This document shows, in pieces, positions 1-7,754 of a DNA stretch of 14,141 bases (position 1 is its first letter; each line of letters starts with the position of its first letter). The stretch is from an uncultured Sphingorhabdus sp. (GTDB lineage: Bacteria > Pseudomonadota > Alphaproteobacteria > Sphingomonadales > Sphingomonadaceae). The stretch lies in NCBI GenBank assembly GCA_937873665.1, contig CALMYW010000513.1, forward strand, positions 1-14,141, given 5' to 3'. Under the pieces are notes generated by a model. It was not told the origin of the DNA. It did not search any database and saw only the letters and a program-made list of their open reading frames with translations. The position numbers and the translations under genes were made by a program.

Positions 1-2085
1 ATGTTCGAGCGTCTGATTGGCGGGCTGTTCACCCGTGCCAAGCGGGGCCAGGAACGACGTTATCAGGACACGGCACCGTCGGTCGGCAAGCTCATGCGAC
101 TGTTCGGAGCAACTATCGCGGCATTGGACATGGCAGAGGAAACTGGCCGCGATCCGCTGATCCTGATCGATGAGATGGTGGGCTGGCATCGCTTGATGGC
201 CGCGCGTCCCCACGTCGATGCCTTGGCTGATCTCGCACAAGTGGACACTCTGGTCCTGGCGACCGAACGGTATGCGACGCTGCGTCGGTTTTCCGGCAGC
301 TTCCTCGACACGTTCACGTTCAAGGCCTCGGGCAGCGGTACGAACCTACTTTCAGCTATCGACCTCCTTAAGCAGACGAACAGTAGTCGCGGCGCGCATC
401 TGCCGGAAAATCCGCCCATGCCCTTTGCCAATCGGCAGTGGCCCAAGCTTATAACTGAGGGAGGAAAAGTCAGCCGCGCGCGCTACGAGACGGCGGTCCT
501 GGCAACTCTTCGCGACAAGCTGCGGGCCGGCGATGTCTGGGTCGAAGGAACACGCGCCTACCAGCGATTCGATGCCTATCTGCTCCCCCGCAACGCCGCA
601 CAATCGGCAATAGCTGACTTGCCGATCAACGTGAACTCTAGGGAATATCTAGCTGAGAAAAGTGCCGAACTTGATCAGCGCTTGCGGCACTTCGCACACC
701 AGCTGCGGACCGGACGCCTGTCTGGTGTTGCGCTCGTTCGCGACAAGCTGAAGGTTGTGCCGCTGCAGGCGGCAACTCCGCCGGACGCGGAAGTTCTGGA
801 CCGCAGGCTCGATGCGCTACTCCCGCGCGTCAGGATAACCGAGCTCCTTTTCGAGGTTGCTGAGCGCACCGGCTTCCTCGCGGCATTTCGGGATGTCCGC
901 TCGGGCAAGGAGCACGACAAACCCCATGCCATCCTCGCTGCCATTCTAGCAGATGGCACAAACCTCGGCGTCGAACGTATGGCCAACGCAAGTCAGGGCG
1001 TGACCTACGCACAGCTCGCCTGGACCCAGAACTGGTATATCTCGCCCGAAAACTACGAGGCCGCCTTGGCCCAGATCGTGCGCGAACATCACCGGCTGCC
1101 GTTCGCGCGCAACTGGGGAGAAGGTGTCAGCGCATCATCTGATGGTCAGTTCTTCCGCACCGGCCGAATTCGGTCAGGCGCAGCCGAAATCAACGCCAAA
1201 TACGGTCACGAGCCTGGCATCAAGATCTACTCGCACCTGTCCGACCATTTCGTTTCGTTCAGTTCGCGCATCATGTCTGCCACCGCAAGTGAGGCACCGT
1301 ACGTGCTCGACGGCCTGATGCTTGGCGCCCGTGAATTGCCACTGCAGGAGCTGTATACCGATACCGGCGGCGCCTCCGATCACGTCTTTGGCTTGTGTCA
1401 CCTGCTGGGCTTCCGTTTCGTCCCGCGGATGCGCGACCTAGCCGATCGACGGTTTGGTGCCATTGCAGCGAACTCAGCCTACAAAGGCATCGAATGTCTG
1501 TTCGGCCAAGCGATCAAAGTCGGCGCGATCGAGGCAGAGTGGGACGACCTGGTCCGCATGGCGGCATCGATCCGTGAGGGCACGGTCGCTCCGTCAGTCA
1601 TACTGCGCAAGCTTTCCGCCTATCGTCGGCAGAACAAGCTCGATCTTGCCCTTCGCGAACTCGGTCGCATCGAACGGACGCTGTTCACACTCGACTGGCT
1701 GGAACAGCCCGAATTGCGCCGCGCCTGCCAAGCCGGATTGAACAAGGGAGAGGCCCGGCACGCCCTGGCTGATGCAATCTACACCAATCGGCAGGGACGC
1801 TTCACGGACCGTACCCTGGAGAACCAGCAATACCGAGCGTCTGGCCTCAACCTGCTCATCGCCGCCATTGCATACTGGAACACCCTCTATCTCGGCCGCG
1901 CCGCCGATCACATTCGCTACTCCGGGGCAGAGATCGACGAGGCACTACTGGCGCACGTCTCGCCGCTGGGTTGGTCGCATATCGGCCTGACTGGCGACTA
2001 CCTGTGGGAGGATGCGTCATTCAGCGACGGTGGCGGGTACCGAGCCCTTCACGACCCGAGCGGCAGGTTGCAGCTCGTCGCGTAG
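1..2085 (+). CDS. tnpA: Tn3-family transposase TnpA, C-terminal part (5' end outside window)
   Basis: DDE transposase of the Tn3 family, which carries out replicative cointegrate transposition by cutting and joining at 38-bp terminal repeats. The visible 694 residues are the C-terminal portion; family members are usually about 950-1000 aa, so roughly 290 residues should lie left of the window. The first base is an in-frame ATG, but this is probably an internal Met. Catalytic candidates have family spacing: D381 in SSDGQFF, D454 in YTDTGG and E584 in LNKGEARHAL, the last two exactly 130 apart as in Tn3/Tn4430. The end SPLGWSHIGLTGDYLW is the usual family C-terminus. The frame is intact with no stop or frameshift, so the visible part looks functional. 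A candidate terminal repeat follows at 2106-2143. No resolvase is in the window; it could lie to the left. Confidence 0.95.
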   Translation: MFERLIGGLFTRAKRGQERRYQDTAPSVGKLMRLFGATIAALDMAEETGRDPLILIDEMVGWHRLMAARPHVDALADLAQVDTLVLATERYATLRRFSGSFLDTFTFKASGSGTNLLSAIDLLKQTNSSRGAHLPENPPMPFANRQWPKLITEGGKVSRARYETAVLATLRDKLRAGDVWVEGTRAYQRFDAYLLPRNAAQSAIADLPINVNSREYLAEKSAELDQRLRHFAHQLRTGRLSGVALVRDKLKVVPLQAATPPDAEVLDRRLDALLPRVRITELLFEVAERTGFLAAFRDVRSGKEHDKPHAILAAILADGTNLGVERMANASQGVTYAQLAWTQNWYISPENYEAALAQIVREHHRLPFARNWGEGVSASSDGQFFRTGRIRSGAAEINAKYGHEPGIKIYSHLSDHFVSFSSRIMSATASEAPYVLDGLMLGARELPLQELYTDTGGASDHVFGLCHLLGFRFVPRMRDLADRRFGAIAANSAYKGIECLFGQAIKVGAIEAEWDDLVRMAASIREGTVAPSVILRKLSAYRRQNKLDLALRELGRIERTLFTLDWLEQPELRRACQAGLNKGEARHALADAIYTNRQGRFTDRTLENQQYRASGLNLLIAAIAYWNTLYLGRAADHIRYSGAEIDEALLAHVSPLGWSHIGLTGDYLWEDASFSDGGGYRALHDPSGRLQLVA

Positions 2086-2105
2086 GATGTTCTCACTATG
2101 TCCGG

Positions 2106-2143
2106 CTTAGCGTTGTCTGGCGAACAAATCTTGAGGCGAGGCC
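2106..2143 (+). repeat. Probable 38-bp terminal inverted repeat (right end) of the Tn3-family transposon
   Basis: Read from the outer end on the minus strand, this 38-mer begins GGCCTCGCCTCA and ends ACGCTAAG. The Tn21-type repeat, recalled from general knowledge, is also 38 nt, begins GGGGTCGTCTCA and ends ACGCTAAG. Agreement is strong at both ends and weak in the middle, as expected between different Tn3 elements. It lies 20 bp after the tnpA stop, the usual place. The outermost bases are GGCC, not the canonical GGGG. The outer end is 2 bp before the stop codon of the neighbouring ABC ATPase gene. The left repeat is outside the window, so this match cannot be confirmed here. Confidence 0.7.
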
Positions 2144-2145
2144 TG

Positions 2146-2862
2146 CTACGCTTTGACGAAAACCGTGTCTGTCTCGCCCTGTTCCTCGACCGTGACACCA
2201 TCGCGGATGTTGTAGAGGCGCCGGAACGTGGGAATGATCTTCTCGTCATGCGTCACGACGATGATCGCGGTTTCGAACTGCCGGGCCATGGTGTTGAGCA
2301 GGTCAATAACAGCAAGTGCGCGAACGCTGTCGAGCGGCGCGGTTGGCTCATCAGCAAGGATCACCGGCGGCCGGTTGATCAGCGCGCGGGCAATGGCAAT
2401 GCGCTGCTGTTCGCCACCTGACAACTGCGACGGCATGGCCGCCGCGCGGTGCGCCACGTCCAGCGCCTCCAGCAAGTCGCGTGCTTCCTTGCGGGCCTCG
2501 GCATTCGGCTTGCCGGCCAGCATCGGTAGCAGGGCGACATTGTCCGTCACGTCGAGGAATGGAATCAGGTAGGGTGCCTGGAAAATGAAGCCGATGAGGT
2601 CGCGGCGCAGCGCGCGCAGATCGCCCGCTTTCCAGCCATCGTCGTAGATCACGGTGTCACCGATGATCATGCGCCCGGATGTCGGTTCGATCACCGCCCC
2701 CAGGCATTTGAGCAGGGTGCTCTTGCCGGATCCGGACGGTCCGATGAGACCCACGACCTCGCCTTTGGCAACTGACATGTCGACGCCGCGCAGGGCATGG
2801 ACGGCAGTGTCGCCGCTGCCATAGGTCTTGACCAGCTTCTCGATACGAATGCCCTCAGCCAC
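2146..2862 (-). CDS. ABC transporter ATP-binding protein (DevA/LolD/MacB-type)
   Basis: Cytoplasmic ATPase that would power the FtsX-type permease encoded just upstream. All nucleotide-binding motifs are present in 238 aa: Walker [10 protein letters not shown] (41-49), Q-loop Q95, signature LSGGEQQR (147-154), Walker B VILADE (167-172), D-loop region PLDS and H-loop H205. The D-loop context reads PTAPLDS where this family more often has PTANLDS. The start is GTG at 2862, preceded by GGAGG about 6 nt upstream; it overlaps the permease stop (2855) by 8 bp, indicating translational coupling. This is the last gene of the tetR-adaptor-permease-ATPase operon. Its stop sits 2 bp from the probable Tn3 terminal repeat, so the transposon landed just past the gene without truncating it. 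Substrate unknown. Confidence 0.93.
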   Translation of the reverse strand: MAEGIRIEKLVKTYGSGDTAVHALRGVDMSVAKGEVVGLIGPSGSGKSTLLKCLGAVIEPTSGRMIIGDTVIYDDGWKAGDLRALRRDLIGFIFQAPYLIPFLDVTDNVALLPMLAGKPNAEARKEARDLLEALDVAHRAAAMPSQLSGGEQQRIAIARALINRPPVILADEPTAPLDSVRALAVIDLLNTMARQFETAIIVVTHDEKIIPTFRRLYNIRDGVTVEEQGETDTVFVKA

Positions 2863-4057
2863 CGATCGCCTCCGCCGGATCGACCTTCAGAGCTGCATGG
2901 ATGGCCAGCAGACTGGCCAGCGCGCAGATCGCCATCACGGCAAAGAAGCCACGCACCGAATCTGCGGGCAACAGAAGGACATATTTGGGGAAGAACGGCG
3001 CCCAGAAGGTCGCAGCGATCTTGCCCACGGCAAAGCCGATCAGGCCCAGACCCAGCGCCTGTTGCAGGATCATGCCCGCAATCGTGCGATTGCGTGTGCC
3101 GATCAGCTTGAGCACGGCGATCTCGCGGATCTTGCCAATGGTCATGGTGTAGATGATGAAGGCGACGATCGCAGCGCTGACGATGGCGAGGATCACCAGG
3201 AACATGCCGATCTGCCGTGCCGAATTGGCAATCATCTTGTCGATCAGAATCTCTTCCATCTGGGCGCGGGTATAAACCGTCACGCGCTGCCAGCGCCGGA
3301 TGGCGGATGCGACACTCTCGGCATCGGTGCCGGGGGTCACGGTTACCAGCACCGCATTGACACTGGTGCTGGTCGTCTGCGCGGCATTCACGGCATCGGC
3401 CACGGCCGGATTGCCGGGCGGGTTCAAGGTCGGACTGGAAGCCGTGCGCGCCCGCTGACGCATGATCGCATCGCTGTCCTTCTCGAACTGGGCTTCCTGT
3501 GCATCCTTGAGCGACAGAAACAGCATCGGGTCGCCGCCGGACGAGACCATCCGGCTCGTAAGTCCGACAATACGATAGCTGTTGCGGCGCACCTTTACCT
3601 GATCGCCTATTGCGAAGCCGGTCTTTATGTCTGCCACCGCTTCGTAATGACCTTGCACGATCCGGCGGCCGGCGAGGAGGTGCGGGGGCTGGCCCGGCTC
3701 GCCCGGCTGAGCCACTTCGGCACCAACCACCATGACCCGCACGTCCTTGCCTTTGTGTGCGATCTGCATGGTCAGATAGGTGACGCCCGCCGCGCGATCG
3801 ACGCCCTTCATGGCCCGGATCGGACGCTCGGTATCCTCGTTCAGGCTTGATGGTTCGGCATAGGGGCCAAGCGTGTCCTTTTGGACCACCCACATATCCG
3901 CGCCGCTGTTGTCGAGCAGGGCCTCTGCATCGTCAATCATGCCGCGATAGACTCCGGCCATCGACAGCGTGACTCCGATCAGCAGGCCGAGCCCCACGCC
4001 AGTGAGGACGAACTTGCCCCAGCCATGCAGGATATCGCGGCCGGCAAGGCTGATCAT
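2855..4057 (-). CDS. ABC transporter permease, FtsX/MacB domain (DevC-like)
   Basis: Inner-membrane subunit of a tripartite-type exporter, about 400 aa, a normal length for DevC-like permeases. One transmembrane segment lies near the N-terminus (about 15-37), followed by a large periplasmic domain, then three C-terminal spans (about 282-305, 325-350, 368-390). The stretch KIREIAVLKLIGTRN after the second span is the typical FtsX/MacB coupling region. I start it at ATG 4057, 10 bp after the adaptor stop, not at an in-frame TTG at 4087 inside the adaptor gene; the Shine-Dalgarno is weak in either case. It sits between the adaptor and the ATPase in one operon. Family knowledge: DevBCA exports glycolipids and MacAB exports macrolides or peptides; nothing here fixes the substrate. 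Confidence 0.9.
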   Translation of the reverse strand: MISLAGRDILHGWGKFVLTGVGLGLLIGVTLSMAGVYRGMIDDAEALLDNSGADMWVVQKDTLGPYAEPSSLNEDTERPIRAMKGVDRAAGVTYLTMQIAHKGKDVRVMVVGAEVAQPGEPGQPPHLLAGRRIVQGHYEAVADIKTGFAIGDQVKVRRNSYRIVGLTSRMVSSGGDPMLFLSLKDAQEAQFEKDSDAIMRQRARTASSPTLNPPGNPAVADAVNAAQTTSTSVNAVLVTVTPGTDAESVASAIRRWQRVTVYTRAQMEEILIDKMIANSARQIGMFLVILAIVSAAIVAFIIYTMTIGKIREIAVLKLIGTRNRTIAGMILQQALGLGLIGFAVGKIAATFWAPFFPKYVLLLPADSVRGFFAVMAICALASLLAIHAALKVDPAEAIGG

Positions 4058-4067
4058 TGCCGCACCG

Positions 4068-5249
4068 TCACGGCAATTTGTCCACAACAGTGATGCGGCT
4101 CGAAGCCTTCAGCGGCCGGACGCTGTGCAGGACCACCTGATCGCCCTGTTTCAGACCATAGAGCACCTGTACCCAGCCTTCGGCATCTTCCACGCCAAGC
4201 CGCACTGCCACGAATTCCAGATCGCCATCGCGCAAGGCCCAGACACCCAGCTCGCCTCCGTCGCGGTGTACCGCCGCGTTCGGCAAAGCGAGCGTGCGCC
4301 TACGCGCGGGCAGGCTGATTGTCACTTCGGCGAGTTCGCCAATGGGCGGAAGCGCTGCGCCTGCATCGAACGTCACTTTGGCCAGCACCTCTTCGGTCAC
4401 GGCATCGGCCATTGGCTCCACCCGAAGGACGGAGCCGCGCAAGGGCGCGCCGATCCGTGAACGCAGCACGATGTGCGCTGGAAGTCCTGCCGTGATGCCG
4501 CCTGCGCGGGTCTGGTCGAACCGCGCATTGATCCAGAGTTCAGCAGGATCGACTATTTCAACGACGGCTTGCCCGGCCACCACGGTCGTCCCCGGTTCGG
4601 CGAGGCGGCGGACGACCAGCCCGGCCTTGGGCGCGATGAGGCGCAAATTGGCTTTCTGCTCCTGCAAAGCCGCACGCTCCGCCCCGGTCCGACCACGGTC
4701 CTGGACAGCGGCCGTCCGGTTCGCCTGGGCCGCTGCTAGCCCGGCTTCGGCTGCTGCCAGCGCCTGGCGTCGCTGGTCGAGCGCCGCGCGGGTCAACCAA
4801 CCGCCACGGAACAGCTCTTCGCCGCGCGCTGCCTCGCTGCGCGCCAGGGCAAGACGTGCGCCGGCATCGGCCACTTGCGAGGCTGCCGCCTGCTCCAGTG
4901 CCGCCGAGCGGGCCGTACTACCTGATGCTGCTGCGATGCGCTGATCGAGATCAATCGGATCGATCAGGGCCAGCAACTGACCGGCTTCCACCCGGTCTCC
5001 GACATCGACTTCCATACTCGAGACCCGACCTGGCGCGGTCGGCCCGATCCGGTGCAAGTAGCGCGCTTCCACCGTGCCGATACCGAAAAGGGCTGGCGCG
5101 ACCGCGCGCTCCCCGACCTCGGTCGTAGTAACCTTGACCGGAGCCAGCGGGCCCGAACGGATCGCCACCCAGATGAGGAGGACTACCAGCGGCACAAGCA
5201 CGGCCAGCAGCATCCACACCCTTCGGTTTTGCGGCAGGGGTATTCTCAT
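4068..5249 (-). CDS. Periplasmic adaptor (membrane-fusion) protein of an ABC exporter, HlyD/DevB-like
   Basis: 393-aa adaptor that should link the inner-membrane ABC permease to an outer-membrane channel. It has a short cytoplasmic N-terminus, one membrane anchor (about 12-32), a first lipoyl-like half motif around 70-98 (GRVSSMEVDVGDRVEAGQ), a long Ala/Gln/Arg-rich coiled-coil hairpin (about 105-200), the second lipoyl half near 210-235 and beta-barrel/membrane-proximal domains to the end. Its ATG overlaps the tetR stop as ATGA (5246-5249). No outer-membrane factor gene is in the window, so a TolC-like protein encoded elsewhere would be needed. RND adaptors look similar; the FtsX permease and ATPase next door decide for an ABC system. 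Confidence 0.92.
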   Translation of the reverse strand: MRIPLPQNRRVWMLLAVLVPLVVLLIWVAIRSGPLAPVKVTTTEVGERAVAPALFGIGTVEARYLHRIGPTAPGRVSSMEVDVGDRVEAGQLLALIDPIDLDQRIAAASGSTARSAALEQAAASQVADAGARLALARSEAARGEELFRGGWLTRAALDQRRQALAAAEAGLAAAQANRTAAVQDRGRTGAERAALQEQKANLRLIAPKAGLVVRRLAEPGTTVVAGQAVVEIVDPAELWINARFDQTRAGGITAGLPAHIVLRSRIGAPLRGSVLRVEPMADAVTEEVLAKVTFDAGAALPPIGELAEVTISLPARRRTLALPNAAVHRDGGELGVWALRDGDLEFVAVRLGVEDAEGWVQVLYGLKQGDQVVLHSVRPLKASSRITVVDKLP

Positions 5250-5842
5250 GGGACTTCCCCAAGGCCTTGCCGGAAAAGGCCGAACAAACGGCTGGCCAAG
5301 GCTGGCATGGCCGTGAAATCGTCCACGGCAAGGGCCTGCATGACCAGGCCCTGGACCATGGCGAGGAACATGACGGTCGCCGCATCGACATCGGTGCCTG
5401 ACGCGATTTCACCGACATCGCGCGCGGCGGAAAGCTCGCGCGCCACTCTGGCCCGGTATCCTGCCATCAGGTCGCGGACGATGGCCTTTGTTGGTGTGTC
5501 GCCGGCGCGCTGGAGCTCACCGAACAGGATGCGCGGAACGCCGGGGCTGGCGATGACGAAATCCACGTGGGCGGCCAGCATTGCCTCAAGCCGGGCAAGC
5601 GGATGATCGGCGACCAGCGCATCGAACCGGCTGTTCAGTTCGGCGCAAGTCCATTCGAGCACGGCGGTCCATATCGCCATCTTGTCCGGGAAATGACGGA
5701 ACAGCGCGCCTTGCGACACGCCCATGGCCGACGCGATCTGCGTTGTGGTGATTTCCGCCGGATCGCAATGCGCCGCCTGACCGATCACCGTCGCAACGAT
5801 TTCGGCACGCCGCATGTCGGCGGAAAGGTAGGGGCGGCTCAT
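5246..5842 (-). CDS. TetR/AcrR-family transcriptional regulator
   Basis: 198-aa one-domain-plus-ligand-pocket repressor, first gene of the exporter operon and probably its local regulator. The N-terminal helix-turn-helix is clear at about residues 31-52 (ITTTQIASAMGVSQGALFRHF), followed by DKMAIWTAVL, typical of TetR. The C-terminal part is helical and of normal size, with no recognisable ligand motif. ATG 5842 has no good Shine-Dalgarno sequence; the next in-frame Met (codon 10) has none either. A perfect 11-bp palindrome (5850-5860) lies 8 bp upstream and could be its own operator. A site resembling the NsrR-type operators of this window lies about 130 bp upstream, so NO may also control this operon. 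Confidence 0.93.
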   Translation of the reverse strand: MSRPYLSADMRRAEIVATVIGQAAHCDPAEITTTQIASAMGVSQGALFRHFPDKMAIWTAVLEWTCAELNSRFDALVADHPLARLEAMLAAHVDFVIASPGVPRILFGELQRAGDTPTKAIVRDLMAGYRARVARELSAARDVGEIASGTDVDAATVMFLAMVQGLVMQALAVDDFTAMPALASRLFGLFRQGLGEVP

Positions 5843-5849
5843 ACGGTGC

Positions 5850-5860
5850 TTGTGTCACAA
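5850..5860. promoter_or_regulatory. Candidate TetR operator
   Basis: Perfect inverted repeat TTGTG-T-CACAA, 8 bp upstream of the tetR start codon. Position and symmetry fit autoregulation by the adjacent TetR protein. It is short, so chance is possible; no second copy was noticed. Confidence 0.35.
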
Positions 5861-5972
5861 TAAAAGCAAGCCGTCACTTTCTTTTGAGAGTCGCCCTGGA
5901 TGGTGTTCGCCGGGCGCAACGCCCTCAAAATTTGCTCTATGACAACAATACCCCATTCCTCGACACGCTATT

Positions 5973-5989
5973 ACGCATATGATATACGC
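5973..5989. promoter_or_regulatory. Candidate NsrR-type operator upstream of the tetR/exporter operon
   Basis: ACGCATATGATATACGC matches the nearly perfect globin-promoter palindrome at 14 of 17 positions. It also contains a direct repeat TACGCAT (5972-5978 and 5985-5991). On the minus strand a -10-like TTTAAT (5990-5995) abuts it, the same geometry as at the other two sites, but no good -35 is seen. It lies 131 bp upstream of tetR. Confidence 0.45.
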
Positions 5990-6057
5990 ATTAAATCGGT
6001 TGGGCGGGAGCACCCTCATCCTTGAGTCAATTTCATGGCGCAAATCGCTCCACCCGA

Positions 6058-6079
6058 CTGGTGCGTGATCGCGCACCAG
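6058..6079. terminator. Stem-loop downstream of the HPP gene, possible transcription end
   Basis: CTGGTGCG, a 6-nt loop, then CGCACCAG: a perfect 8-bp stem, about 120 bp past the HPP stop codon on the minus strand. No T-run follows on either strand, so it is not a classical intrinsic terminator. It may stabilise the mRNA 3' end or act with Rho. Confidence 0.3.
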
Positions 6080-6196
6080 CGTTGCGGACCCTGTGTCGAT
6101 TGCTTGCCGCACCCCATGAAAGCGGCTTGTGGACGGCATGGGCTCCGCAGCGGAATTGCTTGGATGAGCCTGCTTGGAGCGCGCCTATCCTGCGAA

Positions 6197-7285
6197 CTAC
6201 ATTGCGCCAGCGCTACGCAAGGACGCCAAAATTCCGGCCAGCGCAGCGACAAGGTCGGTCTGCGTAACAATGCCGATCAGCTTTTGCGCTTCATCGACAA
6301 TCAAGACTTCATGCCGGCTACCATCGGCAAGCGGGCGGACCAGCGAAGCTACAGTTGCATCTTCACGGGCCAGAAGCGCCCCGGATGATAATTCTCTCGC
6401 CATCTTGCCGGGCCGCACCAGATCCAAAGCGGTAATGATGCCCTGCACCTTACCCAAACTATCAACAACCGGCAGCGCATGCAGGCGGTGTTCGGTCATA
6501 AGCGCCTCCACATCATCGCGGCCAAGTTCTTCTGGCGCGCAAATCGGACAGGCTGACATGATGTCGCGGCACGTCAGGCTTGCCGTATCCTGCTCCAGTT
6601 GTCTCAGTTCGACTTCACGGAAAAGCGTCTGCAGATCGGCCTCGCTGACATCGAGGACATCGCCGTAGCTTCCCAACACTTCGGACAGCGCATCGGGCGA
6701 AGGTCCGATCCTCTCGACCGGCGAGGGGCGACCCCGAAGTCCACCCGGTTGACCGGCCCGGTGCGGATAGCTGTGCCCGGAAATCCGGTGATAGAGCATG
6801 GCGCATAGCACGAGCAGCAGCGAGTTCAAGGCGACCGGTTGCAGCGCAAACAACCAGCTATGCGCGGGACCTTCGCCTCCGCCCAACGCAACGAGCAATG
6901 CCGCAGCGCCGCCAGGCGGGTGCAGGCAACGTAATGCAGTCATCGCCAGGATGGCAACGCCGACCGCGCAACCCGCAGCTAGCGCCGGTTCTTGAACGAA
7001 CCGGGTCAGGACAACAGCGGCCAGTGCTGAAACGGTGTTGCCCCCGACCACGGCCCAAGGCTGCGCCAGCGGGCTGGCCGGGATTGCAAACAACAGGACA
7101 GCGGACGCGCCGATTGGGGCAACCAGCCATGGGGCGGTCCCATCTCTGGCAAGCAATGCACAAACGAGAGCTGTCAGGGCAATTCCCAGTAGCGCCCCGG
7201 ATGCTGCCTTGACGCGATCCAGCCACGAGAACCCTGGTAGACGAACACCGTGCAGGTGGGTCTGGGTATCACGCCCCTGGGTCAT
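6197..7285 (-). CDS. HPP-family membrane protein with two C-terminal CBS domains
   Basis: 362-aa inner-membrane protein. The N-terminal half (about 20-170) is an HPP domain of 4-5 membrane spans with its signatures PWAVVGGNTVSA (76-87) and LHPPGGAAAL (121-130). The C-terminal half carries two CBS motifs (about 237-290 and 300-355; DIMSACPIC at the first), which in other proteins bind adenine nucleotides and gate transport. HPP proteins of cyanobacteria and chloroplasts have reported nitrite-transport activity, so nitrite movement across the membrane is a reasonable guess. It starts 10 bp after the cytochrome c stop, with no intervening promoter visible, and is therefore probably the last gene of the NO reductase operon. 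The Shine-Dalgarno is weak. A CxxC (CPIC) at the HPP-CBS junction is noted; its role is unknown. Confidence 0.88.
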   Translation of the reverse strand: MTQGRDTQTHLHGVRLPGFSWLDRVKAASGALLGIALTALVCALLARDGTAPWLVAPIGASAVLLFAIPASPLAQPWAVVGGNTVSALAAVVLTRFVQEPALAAGCAVGVAILAMTALRCLHPPGGAAALLVALGGGEGPAHSWLFALQPVALNSLLLVLCAMLYHRISGHSYPHRAGQPGGLRGRPSPVERIGPSPDALSEVLGSYGDVLDVSEADLQTLFREVELRQLEQDTASLTCRDIMSACPICAPEELGRDDVEALMTEHRLHALPVVDSLGKVQGIITALDLVRPGKMARELSSGALLAREDATVASLVRPLADGSRHEVLIVDEAQKLIGIVTQTDLVAALAGILASLRSAGAM

Positions 7286-7295
7286 CCAGACAAGC

Positions 7296-7754
7296 TCAGT
7301 TCACGGTCGAGAGGTAGGCAATGAGGTCTGCGCGATCCTCGGGCATTTTCAATCCGGCAAAAGCCATCTTGTTGCCCTTCACGAACGCTTGCGGATTTTC
7401 GAGATAGGCTGACAGCGTCTGCTCATCCCAAGTCAGCTTTGCGCCCTGCAACGCGGGCGAATAGGTAAAGCCTGCCTGGCTTGCCGACTGCTTGCCGACA
7501 ATTGCGTGCAGCGAGGGTCCGACGCCGTTCTTTCCAGGTTCCACACTGTGACAGGCCGCGCAGCGCGCGAACAGGGTCTTGCCATGTGCAACCGGATCGG
7601 CGGCGGCCACGGGCTCTTCTGTCGCAACCGGAGACGCGGGTTCTGCACCAATGCTGCCGGAATCGCCTTGTGCCGGCGCGGTGTCGGAAGCCGGTCGCCC
7701 GCAGGCGGCTAGCAACATGCAGCCAAGAACGACGACAGGATGAGGCAATTTCAT
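7296..7754 (-). CDS. Lipoprotein class I cytochrome c, likely electron donor of the NO reductase
   Basis: 152-aa monoheme cytochrome c. The N-terminus has a lipoprotein signal peptide with lipobox LLAAC (Cys18), followed by an Ala/Pro/Glu-rich linker (about 20-55) and one c-type domain: heme site CAACH (65-69) and a distal Met in KMAFAGLKM (M120 or M127). The family resembles small soluble c2/c550 carriers. I start it at ATG 7754, which has AAGGAG upstream and overlaps the previous stop as ATGA, not at longer in-frame starts inside the preceding gene; only this start gives a signal peptide. Tethered to the membrane surface next to a CuA subunit, it most likely delivers electrons from the bc1 complex to CuA. 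That link is inferred from the operon. Confidence 0.9.
   Translation of the reverse strand: MKLPHPVVVLGCMLLAACGRPASDTAPAQGDSGSIGAEPASPVATEEPVAAADPVAHGKTLFARCAACHSVEPGKNGVGPSLHAIVGKQSASQAGFTYSPALQGAKLTWDEQTLSAYLENPQAFVKGNKMAFAGLKMPEDRADLIAYLSTVN

Larger units (their letters stand above)
5843..6196. other. 354-bp gene-free region between the exporter operon and the NO reductase operon
   Basis: No convincing gene is seen on either strand. Short open frames here lack ribosome-binding sites, and the plus-strand ones run antisense into the HPP gene. The region holds, from left to right, a candidate TetR operator (5850-5860), an NsrR-like site (5973-5989) with an abutting minus-strand -10-like hexamer, and a perfect 8-bp-stem hairpin (6058-6079). 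It must contain the promoter of the tetR operon and whatever ends transcription of the NO reductase operon. Confidence 0.6.

Noticed and set aside
2828..3850. 340-codon plus-strand frame antisense to the permease
   Set aside because: His/Asp/Gly-rich shadow of the minus-strand gene, typical for high-GC DNA.
2691..3893. 400-codon minus-strand frame overlapping the permease gene
   Set aside because: Low-complexity Arg/Gly/Pro-rich translation in another frame of the permease; no domain, no ribosome-binding site.
6035..6388. Cys-rich plus-strand frame after the third NsrR-like site
   Set aside because: No Shine-Dalgarno, over half is antisense to the HPP gene, and the cysteines follow from GC-rich shadow codons.
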